A DNA stretch of 64,000 nt from Lepidodermella squamata (Eukaryota; Gastrotricha): assembly GCA_047495785.1 (NCBI GenBank), contig JBLDXI010000033.1:620001-684000 (forward strand), given 5' to 3'. The stretch's first letter is position 1. The number at the start of each line of letters is the position of its first letter. Positions 10,561-22,249 of the stretch are shown in pieces. The position numbers and the translations under genes are program-made. The notes beneath the pieces are model-generated. The model worked only from the letters and a program-made list of their open reading frames with translations, searched no databases and was not told the DNA's origin.

Positions 10561-12940
10561 CAACATTTTTAAGGATGTTTCCTAACCTAATCATCATAAA
10601 ATTCACAATAAACACCAAGAAGCTTACTATTCGTAGCAAGTTTATATGAAAAGTTGATGAAACGAGATGTCTCAAAGACAGAATATATATATATACCCAC
10701 AGCTCTTTTGTCGCCAATTTAGAGGTTTAACACAGAGGGCTTCGAATCATAACTTGTACAGTTGATACGAGATCGGTCATCATGTTTGCGATCAATCTTT
10801 GTCTGTTGTTTGTGTCTAAAAATATACGAATCAATGCTGAAAAACACCACACCATCGAGTTTCGGCAGAAAGAAACTGATTGTTCTATTTCGACTTAGAA
10901 TTTGGTAGAAGTTATCAAATAAATAAAATGTTTCCAGCATATTTACAGCACTGATCCCCTTCACCTTCGCCGGTCTGATATTAAATTTCTGATAAGCAAT
11001 AGAATGAGCATGATCATATTTACTCTAGCGAGATGACACGACGACTATTCTCACACGTGAGCGTGATCTGATATCAACAAAGGAATATGCATTTCTGAAA
11101 CTTGAAAGACTAAAAATAACTTGAAGACAGCAATGCTAATAATCTAACATATAACAAACCAACTAATCCTTGAAGCTTAATATCACTGGAGCATGTAGCA
11201 TAAAACAGACCAACAGTAGCGGCGCCAGGGGGGGGGGCGAGGGGGGCGCCGCCCCCCTGACGAGATTTTTCTTGAACTCTCGCCCCCCTGGAAATTTTCA
11301 GCCCTCAACCCAAATTCGGAGCATTTTTAGGCTATTCCTGCGGAAAACTCCACAAAAATAGCGTCAGCTAAAGCTCGCTTCGCTCGCGTTAGCCAGTTGT
11401 CTACATTTGCGCTCTGGTTCTAGAACTCCCAAGTTTTTTTGTATAGACTGCTTTCCCAGGGATCCAAACTCAATTCAACAATAAAGAAGGTTGCAAAAGC
11501 TTTAGTTTTAAGCGATATAGCTAGGGCGCGCAGTGGGGAGAAATGCACTCAACAAGGTAGTGACGGTTTACGACGCCTCACGCCCGTGTGCGGAAGAATT
11601 TGCTGAGATCGAGACTCCTGAAAACTCCAGATTACGTAAAGAGGGTCCAAATAATGAAGCATTTCTAAGTTAGTCCGTGAGTGTAACTTAAAAAAATAGC
11701 GTTAGCTAAAGCTCGCTTCGCTCGCATGTAGATTTTTGTGTCTTCATTGGTAGCTTTTGATACTGTCTCCAATTTCAACGCTCAGCTACAATCTTTCGCA
11801 CACATGCACACAAAATTACAGTAAGTATTTTCGCTAGCCTAGCCCCCAGCTCGCCCCCCTGACAGCAGAACCCTGGCGCCGTCCCTGCAGACCAAGTCCC
11901 ATTCGAAAACCGCAGCGCACAAAAGGATTACTTAGTCAGACATGACGAATTCAGAAGATAGGCGAAGCTAGAAAAAAGAACAGAGCATAGGCGTATACAA
12001 TCGTTGCCGGTCGTCAGTCATTACACGGCACTCATATTGCCAACTAGAATGAAGCAAACGCTGTTTCGAACTGCGAGACAGCATCAATTTCGAAATGCCT
12101 TTGCCATAGAACATAGAACAACAGAGAAAGGGCTGGCAGCTAAGATAAGATTTCAAGGTGGATTCATTAGAGCTTAAAGACATGAAGATGACTTTGGACA
12201 GCGAAATCCTGAATAATCCTGCTATAAATCCCACGCAAGGAGAGCTACTCAACCTGAAACTTGGAATGCATCACCCTAGAACGACACAGGGCAACACGCA
12301 CGTCGAACGACACAGAACGAAGGGAGCCCAAGAAAACTTGAAACGAAAAGCCGGCCCCGCGATGACACGCTCAACTCTTTTATTAAATATTAGCTGTATT
12401 TGAAATTGTGTTCTATAACATATTTTCATATGAAATATATCGTCTGTGAAAAGCAAATACCAATTAAAAAGGCGAGTTTTTCGACGACTTGGTTCGAGGA
12501 GTTAAGGACGCGCATCGAATTGTCAACACGTCAGCACTCGCAAAGGATTCATTGGCTGAGCTGTTTGCGTACTTGCGAGGCTTCATCATGCGCCGTTTTT
12601 AAAGCTGAAGTGATATTTTTTAACCTCAAGACGAGCCTGTTTCAAGAAGCAACACTCACGAACAGTGGTGGAGCTATTAAATTTTATTGGGATGCAAAGG
12701 TGCAAATCAGGTCGGAGTTGGTTAGACTTTGTTAAGGCATCAAAAAAACTATGGGCTTTGAAATGGAGGAAGAGGAGGAGTGGTCAAAAGCGTAAGATTT
12801 TCCCCTTAAAAAAAGCACAGTCGGGGTCCATTTTGGACCGGGATGCTCGAACAAGCATAATTACCCCCGTATCTCCGCTACTTCTCGCGAACTCCTGATT
12901 GATTCTATACACACATATGAAATTATTCTTGTTTCCCTAG
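10561..12940. other. Intergenic region between RPS10 and the carboxyltransferase-like gene
   Basis: Apart from the hAT-type MITE at 11214-11887, I find no conserved coding exon. Short open frames at 12158-12403 and 12400-12900 have no recognisable domain. The RPS10 promoter should lie just above 10561; an (at)n run at about 10683-10694 is the only distinctive local sequence. Confidence 0.4.
11214..11887. mobile_element. Non-autonomous hAT-type MITE with 8-bp target-site duplication
   Basis: The element starts CAGTAGCGGCGCCAGGG and ends with the complement of CAGGGACGGCGCCAGGG, giving 17-bp terminal inverted repeats that differ at three positions. It is flanked by an exact 8-bp duplication, cagaccaa, at 11206-11213 and 11888-11895, the duplication length typical of hAT insertions. 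The 674-bp body has a G-run next to the left end and two copies of a segment containing gctaaagctcgcttcgctcg. It has no transposase, so mobility would need one in trans. Confidence 0.85.
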
Positions 12941-12981
12941 CAGACTCCTTAATTAAGACCTTATTCAGTGCATTCAGTGGG

Positions 12982-14538
12982 ATGTCCCTATCTGCTGTTG
13001 CCAATGCTCGATGGCATTTATGGGCCCACAAGTTTGCTCACTTCAGACACGTTGAACAAGTTTCTCTTGCTGGTGGAGGGCGGAGAGCTGTGGAACGTCA
13101 GATATCACTGAAAAAGCTGACTGTTCGTAATCGCATCCAACTGATCATGGATAAAGATGCACAGTTTCATGAATTTTCTCGTTGTGCTGGTTATGATCTA
13201 CCTGATCCCGTTGGAACTGTACCTTGCGGAGGTGTTGTCACAGGAATAGCCCGAATTTCAGGCCACGATTGTTTGGTTATTGCTCAAGATTCCACGGTAA
13301 AAGCTGGCGCTACTTATCCTATTGGATTAAAGAAAGCTTTGCGTGCGGCCAGAATAGCCATAGCTAACAACTTGCCCATGCTGTCACTCGTAGATTCCGC
13401 TGGCGCGTTTCTACCGTTACAGGCAGAAATATTCCCGGATGAAAATCACGGCGGCCGATCATTTTATTATCAAGCACGTCATCAAGCTCCTCAGATGGCC
13501 GTCGTCTTAGGTCATTGCACTGCTGGTGGAGCTTACACCCCCATGATGACCGATCAGGCTGTCATCGTAGAACGGCAGGGTGCCGTCTTTCTTGGGGGTC
13601 CGCCTCTTGTGAAAGCTGCGCTTGGAACAGTGTTGACCGTAGAGGAACTAGGTGGAGCTAAGCTGCATACAACTGTGAGTGGTTGCACAGATGCGCGATC
13701 TGCCAATGAAACGGAGGCAATGGCTCTTACGCGTGAATTATTCAAGCTGACCCTGCCTAAAAAGTCAATTTCCTCATCAGAGCCCTTTGACGAACCTCTT
13801 CAATCTCTTGATGAAATAGACTCGATCATGTCTGATGATTTAACATGTTTTGATGCGAAAAAACTTCTGGATGGTCTCTTTGACGGAAGTATCTATCACG
13901 ATTACAAACCTGAGTATGGCCTAGCTGTGAAAGCTGGTTTTGGAACAATTAAGGGCATTTCGGTTGGGATTGTTGTTTCAACCGGCTCAATACCTTTAGT
14001 CAACGATCCAGATTCATTGGCAAAGTTCGCTCATTTCGTTCAGATTTGTTCATCAAGAAATATATCCTTGGTTTTCATCTCAAATTCTTCTCCTTGCCCT
14101 GAAAAAATGAACCCACTAGCCTTGAGCGCAGCTGCTAGATTGACTTCTATTATTTCAACTTGCAGTGTCCCTCGAATTTCGCTTCTTATCGGCGATCATC
14201 GCGCTGAAGAGGTTTATTTTTCCTCCGGTCTTCAGCCGGACTTTATTCTTTCATGGCCAACTGCTAAATTTTTTACCTCTTTCAATCGAAATGAAGTATC
14301 TGACGATGCCGAAATCGACGACGAGGAAACTCCGAAAAAGAATCCTCTTGGGTATCGCGATGCGATATACGCATCTGCCAGGCTTTGGGATGACGGCATT
14401 ATTCTTCCTCGCAATACTCGTGATACACTTGCTCGATTACTTTCAGTTGCAACAACGAAAGACGAAAGAGCTGCTCTTTATTCTAAAATCTTCTGGCCAC
14501 AAGCTTCAATGCGTCATTATGCTAACATTCCGAATTGA
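12982..14538 (+). CDS. MCCC2-like acyl-CoA carboxyltransferase subunit with degenerate C-terminal half
   Basis: A single uninterrupted exon encodes 518 residues, against about 560 in human MCCC2. The N terminus is Arg/His-rich and lacks acidic residues for 23 positions, consistent with mitochondrial import. The N-domain is well kept: GGGVVTG-like segment at 83-88, VDSAGAFLPLQAEIFPD at 137-153, the oxyanion-loop motif GHCTAGGAYTP at 177-187 and FLGGPPLVKAA at 203-213. The C-domain aligns through HFVQICSSRNI, but the family's glycine-rich GGSYGAGNYGM is replaced by GDHRAEEVYFSSG (404-416) and the following MGGEQAA is lost. In the family this half contributes to biotin binding, so leucine-catabolic carboxylation may be impaired. 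It could be a divergent paralogue or pseudoenzyme. An acceptor-like tttccctag lies 41 nt before the ATG. Confidence 0.82.
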   Translation: MSLSAVANARWHLWAHKFAHFRHVEQVSLAGGGRRAVERQISLKKLTVRNRIQLIMDKDAQFHEFSRCAGYDLPDPVGTVPCGGVVTGIARISGHDCLVIAQDSTVKAGATYPIGLKKALRAARIAIANNLPMLSLVDSAGAFLPLQAEIFPDENHGGRSFYYQARHQAPQMAVVLGHCTAGGAYTPMMTDQAVIVERQGAVFLGGPPLVKAALGTVLTVEELGGAKLHTTVSGCTDARSANETEAMALTRELFKLTLPKKSISSSEPFDEPLQSLDEIDSIMSDDLTCFDAKKLLDGLFDGSIYHDYKPEYGLAVKAGFGTIKGISVGIVVSTGSIPLVNDPDSLAKFAHFVQICSSRNISLVFISNSSPCPEKMNPLALSAAARLTSIISTCSVPRISLLIGDHRAEEVYFSSGLQPDFILSWPTAKFFTSFNRNEVSDDAEIDDEETPKKNPLGYRDAIYASARLWDDGIILPRNTRDTLARLLSVATTKDERAALYSKIFWPQASMRHYANIPN

Positions 14539-14588
14539 TATTTTAATGTATTGAATAATTATTTAAATACGTTGAATTATTGTGCCGT

Positions 14589-14590
14589 AG
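14589..14590 (+). promoter_or_regulatory. Splice acceptor between the carboxyltransferase-like and EDEM2 genes
   Basis: The sequence gtgccgtag ends 51-52 nt after the upstream stop (14538) and 31 nt before the EDEM2 ATG (14622). With only 83 bp between the two reading frames, this suggests a polycistronic pair with trans-splicing rather than an independent promoter. Confidence 0.45.
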
Positions 14591-14621
14591 GTCTGTTGAG
14601 AGATTCGATTATTGATATGTT

Positions 14622-17278
14622 ATGCAATACTCATTGCTTTTCCTGTCTTTAATTCTATTCTCGGCCAGCTATGCAGTTGACGTCAAACACTACAGGTTTG
14701 CGCTTGAAATTCGTGATTTGTTGATAATTACGATTTCTCGTTACAGGAACAAGGTTTTGTCGATGTTTTACGAGTCGTACAACAGTTACGTGAGCAATGC
14801 GTTCCCGCGAGATGAATTGAGACCGCTCAGTTGCGATGGGCAGGAAACATTCGGCAGCTATTCACTGACACTGGTCGACTCTCTCGACATGCTAGCTATT
14901 GTCGGAAATCACTCCGAATTTCAACGGGCAGCTTCGATTATTCTCGATTCAATAGATCTCGATCGATCTATCAATGTCTCGGTTTTTGAAACCAATATCA
15001 GAGTAGTTGGTGGTCTGTTATCAGCTCACCTCATGGCGAAAAGAACCGGTTACAATACCTCACCCGGCTGGCCGTGTTCTGGGCCTCTTCTCGACGCTGC
15101 TGTTGCCGTCGCGCGGAAATTGCTGCCAGCTTTCTACACAAAAACCGGAATGCCTTATGGAACAGTTAATCTTCGCGATGGAGTTCCAAAGGGTGAAACT
15201 CCGGTAACTTGCGTAGCGAGTGTTGGCACCTTTTTGGTGGAATTTGGAGTGCTGAGTCGGCTGACGGGCGATCCTGAGTTTGAACGAGTAGCCATTCGAG
15301 CGTTATACTCATTGTGGGACCATCGAAATGCGAAAACTGGCTTGGTGGGAAATCACGTTGATACTTCAACCGGGAAATGGACTGCGACCGATGCAACGTA
15401 AGTGACGTCGAATTTTGCGATTTTTTAAGGGGGAAATTTATGCAGTTTCCCTCTCAAAAAATCAGAAATTCTATGCTGTCTCGCTTTACGTTCAAAAGCA
15501 ATTACGTTTTCACGTGATGAATCAAATTGAAATTGTAAACACGTCATCACCTGATTTAATTTTATTCAAGAGGATAACGCTTGCGTACACATGTTTATTT
15601 GAAATCTGACGTGTCAGTAATCATACCTCAAGTTTTTAATCTAGTTACTTTGATATGATCTTTTTTATTATGTAGTATTGGCTCTGCAGTCGATAGCTAT
15701 TTCGAGTATCTAGCCAAAGCCGGCGCGTTATTCGATCGGCCAGATTTACTCTACATGTTTCACGAATATGCAAATGTGATAAATAAGTATATACGAAAAG
15801 GCGACTGGCACGTTATGGTATCGATGGAAACGGGCCAAGTCACATGGCCCTACTTCCAGTCCCTCGAATCTTTTTGGCCTGGAGTTTTGGCGATAACTGG
15901 AAATATCAACGATGCGATAAAAATTTACAGTAAATATTTCGAAATCTGGCGGCAATATGGCAGCTTGCCGGAGATATACGATTTATCGGCGAGGGAAGTC
16001 AAAGAAAATCGAGCTGCTTACCCTCTTCGGCCCGAATTAGCTGAATCAACATATTACCTGTAGTTTTTCATTTTCTTTAATTTAAAAAAAGTTGACTATT
16101 TTTTAAATATTAGTTATCGAGCTACTAGAGACCCGTTTTACCTCGAAGCTGCAGCTACAATGGTAGACAATATAAATCAATTAGCTCGAACGCCATGTGG
16201 ATTCGCTTCACTGCATAACGTGCGAGATCACACGCTAGAAAATCGAATGGAGTCGTTTTGGATCGCTGAAACTTTGAAATATCTATATTTAGTTTTCGAT
16301 CTGGATAATTTCATCAATTCGAATGGCGAAGATCCAATAACTTTTGATACTCCGCATGGTCAGTGTACTGTTCATGCGGGTGGTTACGTTTTCAACACCG
16401 AAGCTCATCCTATGGACCCGTCTGCTATATATTGCTGCTCAAAAGAATCTCAGGTAAAATAAATTACATGCTTAGAATAAATTATTTGAAATTCAAATTA
16501 ATTCCAGAAAATCGCAGCCACGATGGATGCTGCTATGGGAACGTTTGATTTTGTTACCGAAGCCGGTTTATCGCTATCTGTGACCGATTCTGAAGAAAGT
16601 CCGCAGAAATCTGTGAAAGGTGAGCAGATACTAACCAACAACGAAAACCCGGTTCACGCCTCACCAGAAGTACTGACCAATCGCACCCCAATACCGCCCC
16701 CGGTAGAACCCGCGAAAGCCCCTCGAGTCGTAACAGTTCAACAAAACGTTAAAAAATATATGCCATCGAAAGGTACATGCGAAAAATCGTCGGAATTGGC
16801 CCTTTTTCTCACAAAAATTGTCCGGTTAAACGAGGGCGCGAAAACCTGCCCGGCCAGTGCGACGCCATTGCTAACCGCTTACAATCTACTGCTGAAAAAG
16901 GCGAAATTACAGCAATTGGACCAGCAAAAATTGGCGGCGAAAACTGGCGATGGCTCGCAGAAAACGATTGTTGAAGCCCTGCAGGGGTGGCTGTCTGTTC
17001 TGTCGTCATTCGGCGCCAACCCGAGCCTTCACGAGTCGATTGACTTGACATCAGGGTTGGTGAATGAAACCGTCCTTAGCGATGAGGCGGGGCCTATGAA
17101 GGCTGAAGAGCCGCAGCATGCCGTGTTTGTCGACCCGTGTGCCGGCGAGGCGCTGGCTAATGAGTGCTACGCCGCGTACGAAGTGCTCTACAACCGACCC
17201 GCCTTTGTTTGCCTACCTGTGCCATTCTACGTCCGTCACCTCGGTATCAATGGCGTGCAATTCTATGACGCTAGTTAA
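14622..17278 (+). CDS. EDEM2: EDEM2-like alpha-mannosidase (GH47 family) with long C-terminal extension
   Basis: Exons 14622-14695, 14747-15397, 15676-16059, 16114-16453 and 16508-17278 give about 739 residues. A signal peptide (MQYSLLFLSLILFSASYA) precedes a GH47 catalytic region holding DELRPLSCDGQETFGSYSL, SVFETNIRVVGGLLSAHL, GETPVTCVASVGTF, RPELAEST, NRMESFWIAETLKYLYL and FNTEAHPMDP. These segments track EDEM2, the ER factor that begins mannose trimming of misfolded glycoproteins for ERAD. Human EDEM2 is 578 residues; here about 230 extra residues follow the core, first Ser/Pro-rich and then helical with cysteines, and I recognise no domain in them. The gene starts 83 bp after the upstream carboxyltransferase-like frame on the same strand. 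Confidence 0.9.
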
Positions 17279-17671
17279 CACGTTGAAGCCATTTAGATCA
17301 AACAAAAACTCAGAGCAGGAAATAACTAGACAGCGATAAAAATATCATTTTTAAGGCGGATTTTCTATCATTTTTTGCTCTGAGATTTTTTTGATCTGTT
17401 TGGCCTTATATTGTGTCTATTCATGTTCCTGCCATTGCTCATTATAAAATATTTACTTATATTATTATTTTTTGTGAAAAATTGGACTAAAAAAATAATG
17501 ATAATTTTACGTTATTATGATATGATTACTAACTATGACTGCAATGATGTAGCGTTGTTTTTGTCGATTTTCTTCGAGGACTGCTAGTATTTTTTCTTCG
17601 CAACAAAAGCCTTTCTTCTCGTCTTCATTGGGATTGAAAAAAAATTTGTTTTAAAATTTCGATTTTTTTCT

Positions 17672-17673
17672 AG
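17672..17673 (+). promoter_or_regulatory. Splice acceptor two bases before the nucleobindin A start codon
   Basis: The sequence gatttttttctag is followed by ttATG. It is a strong acceptor with a two-base leader, typical of a trans-spliced 5' end. A 5' UTR intron is the alternative. It lies 394 nt after the EDEM2 stop. Confidence 0.5.
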
Positions 17674-17675
17674 TT

Positions 17676-20379
17676 ATGAAGTATTTAATAATTTTGATTT
17701 TGGGCCTTGTTCTGGCGCAACAAATCGTCGCGCCGCCTGTCAACCGCGTCGACGAACCAGCCGCCGAGAACGAGAAGCCGCATACCAAGGAGGAAAAGCA
17801 GGAGGAAGAGAGCATCGAAACTAAGCTGGAATATGGGCGCTACCTGCGTGAAGTCGTAAATTTGCTCGAGGAGGATGAAGGATTCCGTAATAAGATCCAA
17901 AACATGACTGCCGAGCAAATTTGGGACGGTTCTATTTCGAATTTCGTCGACTTGCTGGGCCACAATATTCGCACGCGTCTCGATGAGCTGAAACGCCGCG
18001 AGGTCGACCGGTTGCGAGATGTTGCCCGCAAAGAAGCCCAACTGGCTGAAATGAACAAGCAAAATAGTAAGTTTGATATTATTTCAAAGCATTTTTCAAT
18101 TTTATGATCATTTTTCCTAAAAAAAAATGAAAAAATTCATTCTCCCAATTTTTCACGAAATATGGTAGACCAAATAAAAAATCATTTTTAATTTTTTTCA
18201 TATCATTAATCATCATTGGCTAATCAATTTTTCAATTTTTTTCCAGTTACCGACCGTCTGAAGATGGACTTTGCCGACCATCTTGACCACGGAACTATGG
18301 ATACATTCAGCCCTCAAGATTTGAAGCGTCTCATCAAGAAGGTCCGTCTCGACATGGAAGCTATCGACAAGCAACGCGCTGAGGAGTTCAAGAAGTACGA
18401 AATGGAAAAGGAGCACGAATTCCGTGATAAAATCAAGGATTTGCCGGCCGAGGAGCAGGCGAAGCAGAAGGCGCAACACGAGCAGGAACACAAGCAGGAA
18501 ATGAAGCACGAACCGCTGCACCACCCGGGCAGCAAGGACCAACTCGAGGAGGTGTGGGAGAAGGCTGATGACCAGGACGCGGATTCTTTCAACCCGAAAG
18601 TTTTCTTCAAGCTACATGGTATGATTATTTTTAAATTGTTGTTAACAAGTGAAAAAGAGTTGGCACCAAAATTTCTCGAAAAGACACCTTAGATCACCAA
18701 AAATCAGTTTGCATCGCCAGGTTGAGCAATCGTGCATTTGAAAAGTGATCGAATAATATAAGTCAAGATATTATCAAGTCCAGAAAAAAGTCAATCGTAA
18801 GAAATCGCGAATGGCGATTCTGACTCGCCGTATATGCTCCGATATCGCATTTATCGATTCCAATCCGTTGTTGGTAGCACGAATTCTTTTCTCACGGAAT
18901 GCACTAAGCCAACACCCCGATATGTCGCTGGCTGAGGCGAACGCGGCGACTGTAGTGATTCTTCAGATAGTAGTTTGGGATCAGATACGAAATCGAAACC
19001 GCTTGATGGGGTCAACGAAGTTTTAGCGCAAAGAACTACTAGGCCCAATTTAATACGCACCACGATTTTTTGGCAATATTAAAGGTTCTCAAATCGAGGG
19101 CGTTTTAAGGAGGAAGACGCATAAATATTAAATTGCTCTTCTTGGCATTGAACTCGAAGACGATCTGATGATCTGAGAGTAATTTTCTCAGAAGGGAAAG
19201 GCAATAACTTCGAATGTTGAAGGCACGAAATAGCATGCTGCCTTAAGAAACAATTTTTGTATTTAACTAAAGCTGGATAGCCACCAGTAGCAATTGTACG
19301 ACTCCGTTAGTTGCTTTGGCAACACCTTGTCTTTCCGCCGCCCGGCGGCGTGTTCTCGGCTGCCGATGAGAAACCGATGTATGTCCTCGTAGGGCCAGTG
19401 TTGTTTCTTGACTGGGCCGGCGCGGATTGCCCAGTCCCAAGTTCCGTCAAGTCGATGATAAAACTAGAAGAAGACTCATCGCTGGGGTGCCGCCTCACCC
19501 TGACCGATGAGTGCAGCTACTGTTGTGGGTTGATTATCTTCTTGTCCTTGACTTCGATAAAGTCCATTTCCATGTCCGGTTCGTGTCGAGATGCTTCAAG
19601 TCGCCTTTGCTGCCATTCGTTCAAGACTAGTTTGACAGTGCATGCCCTTATCTTTTCTCCTTCTACCATGGTCGTCAACCTGGCAGACAGGCCTGGTGAC
19701 TGCGCGACCCCGCCGCTAACTGAAGGGCGTAGTGATACAGCGTAAGATGGAGAGGGGAACGGCGGTAACCCCCGCTCTGGGCATCTTTTCTGCCAAAGGG
19801 TACTTTATCTCCGGCGGGAGGCTTCCCTTATTCACGTTAGAAGTATCGGGTACAAAACGTTATTATTTGCTGAATTAGAAACCCAACGCAAGCCTCAATG
19901 GTTTTTGTGGGAAACACTTTTTAGAGAGAAAATTCAGTGTTTAACGCAAGGAAAAATTTAAGCACGAACTTGTTTTTGATGACTTCTCAAATTCTCTCTC
20001 AATTTTAGACATCAACGACGACGGGTATTTGGACCCGGCTGAAATCGAAGCCCTGTTCACGACTGAACTCGACAAAGTCTACGGCCCGAATGCGACCGAT
20101 CACGACATGGTCGAGCGCTACGAAGAAATGAACCGCATGCGAGAGCATTTCGTGAAACAGCTCGACAAGGACAACGATTACCTCGTCTCGCTACAGGAAT
20201 TTTTGGACTCGACCGACGACCCTGAGTTCGAGCAGGACGAGGGATGGAAAACCATCGATGAAGAAGGCCCGGTGTATACGGAGGACGAACTTCGCGAATT
20301 CGAGCGCCAACTGGAGGCCCATGACCGCCTGCCGCCATCAACGACCCAGCCAGGCATGGCAGCACCTCATAATATCTAA
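17676..20379 (+). CDS. Nucleobindin, copy A
   Basis: Exons 17676-18066, 18247-18618 and 20009-20379 (both introns phase 1) give 377 residues. A signal peptide (MKYLIILILGLVLAQQIVA) leads to the nucleobindin N-terminal region (LEYGRYLREVVNLLEED; NIRTRLDELKRREVDRLR), a basic/acidic coiled coil, and two EF-hands in exon 3: DINDDGYLDPAE, with all calcium ligands, and DKDNDYLVSLQE, which lacks the usual glycine at loop position 6. The run between the EF-hands (ATDHDMVERYEEMNRMREHF) is acidic, as in NUCB1/2. The family binds calcium in the Golgi and is also secreted. Intron 2 is 1.39 kb, against 51 bp in the tandem copy at 22.3-23.5 kb, and holds extra sequence. Confidence 0.93.
18700..19990. other. 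Inserted sequence inside nucleobindin A intron 2
   Basis: The matching intron of copy B is 51 bp, so most of this block was probably inserted. A more G+C-rich core at about 19300-19860 has open frames on both strands (for example plus 19311-19745) but no domain I recognise. No terminal repeats or target duplications were found. It may be a decayed transposon. Confidence 0.4.
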
Positions 20380-22249
20380 AAATGTCGGAGATTTGACCTG
20401 ATTCTGGACATTTTTTCGCTAGAATCTCGGTCAATTTCTCGATCAATCATGGAATAGAATTTTTTAATATTTATTATTATCGATTGTGATTGATTCTTCG
20501 AGAGTGAAAACTAAAGCACAACAACCACACCAAAAAAAATCAACTGCTAATTGGTAGAGAACGATCAGAATTAAATTCATTAAAATATCGAAAATTGTTA
20601 TTTATTGCTCCGCGTCTTATTTCGGTGCTTCGCACTTCCCTCCTATTCGTTATTTGGTACCTTCATTATTTGATATATAAAATGTCAAGTATTCTTGATG
20701 TGCTCTTGAATGGATCTGCTCTTGGCGATGAAAAATTGACTTGAAAAAATCTTCTCGTGTTCGTCTCTTTCTTTCTATGGGTTGTCGGTTATTTATTATA
20801 ATATATTTGTGATAAAAATGCATAAAAATTATTATCACTCGAGTTGACATGTTGAGGATGAACCGCCTTGCCTCTTTCGTTCTATAACCCTGGTACTTTT
20901 ATGGCTTGGTCTTCGATATTTGTCGTATAGGTTGCGATATAACAGATCGTGCCTGTTTAGAAATCTGATGAAGTAAAAATACGGTTAACAAATAAGCCTT
21001 GGATATCAGTCTGATATTTATTCGTGCGATTATTTTGGGGCCTGTGCGATGATTATTCCGCGTTTTTCCGATTTTGTTGCAATTGTAACCGAGAAGATAT
21101 GGTTAAATAAAAAGTTGAACGGCGTAAATGAGGATTTTTTGCTAATTTGTTTGTACTTTGTTCTACTGGAATTTTTTACTGGAAGGCCGCCTGGTTAGCC
21201 GCTGAAAAACCCCTGAACTCTCAGAAATTGGCGCGAGAAAGTGTAAAATTCGCAACCACTTTTCACTATTAACTTCTCAGAATATATCGGCAAAGGAAAT
21301 TAGGTCGAGAATAGCCGTTGCTGGCTACACCATGTCCTTCCTCAGTGACATTATATCCCTGGCCGCGCAATATACTTGCCAAGTATTTAATAAACGGGAT
21401 ATAAAATAATCAAAGAATTTCCATAACAAAAAATTCACTTCATTTTCCACGGCTCACATGGTTGTTATGGAAGGAAAAAAGTAAATTTGCAATTTTTGTT
21501 ACGTAACAATGAACAATGAATAAGCCATTACCTGGCGTTAGCCATACCTCAGAGCTACCTGTGGTAGAAAAATTGGCCCGCCAGGATCACCCATTCAAAT
21601 GTTTAAAAACTCCAAAGTTTCCACTTTTCTTTCGATCCGGTCAACCTTGTCACTAATCCAAATTAAAACTAATGATGATAGTATTTTGGATTCGATATGA
21701 TCGGATAAAACAAAATATTTTGAATTTGAAGTTTATTTATTTGAATTTCTGTTCAATAATTCTGTCATCATCCAATACCGACATTTTAAAATCATTGAGT
21801 ATGCCCGTTCCAACAATCTTAGAACCCTAGTAGTAATACCATCCCTAAACCTGCTCGGAACATATTTTTGGGAGGCGAGTCCTAAAGTTAGGATTTGGAC
21901 CTTATATATTTCCGAGGATTTTAGAGTCTGAATACCTAGCAAAAGATTTTAGTTGGAGTTCTGCTGAACAAATCGACTGAAAGGTTGACGTGGCAAAAGC
22001 CGAATTGTCGAGTGCGTTAGTAGCACCCAAATATCGGATATTCCACGCTATAACTTTGTTTTCGGCAAAAAAGGCGCAGCTAAACAAATATGTATTGCCG
22101 GCTGATTGTTGTTGAAATGAACACGTCGCCCACCGGGTCTTCTCGCATCACTGCACTCGTCATCAGTTCACTTCATATTTTCTCTATTGATATAATAGAG
22201 ACTAGACACTAGAACTGAAATAACCGAACGTTCAATTCAAATTTTCAAA
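20380..22249. other. Spacer between the two nucleobindin genes
   Basis: A+T-rich sequence with no conserved coding exon or transposon protein on either strand. The copy B promoter should lie just before 22250. Confidence 0.45.

Noticed and set aside
19311-19745. 144-codon plus-strand frame in nucleobindin A intron 2
   Set aside because: The start is not an ATG in a good context, no domain is recognised, and the opposite strand is equally open; it is recorded only as part of the insertion.
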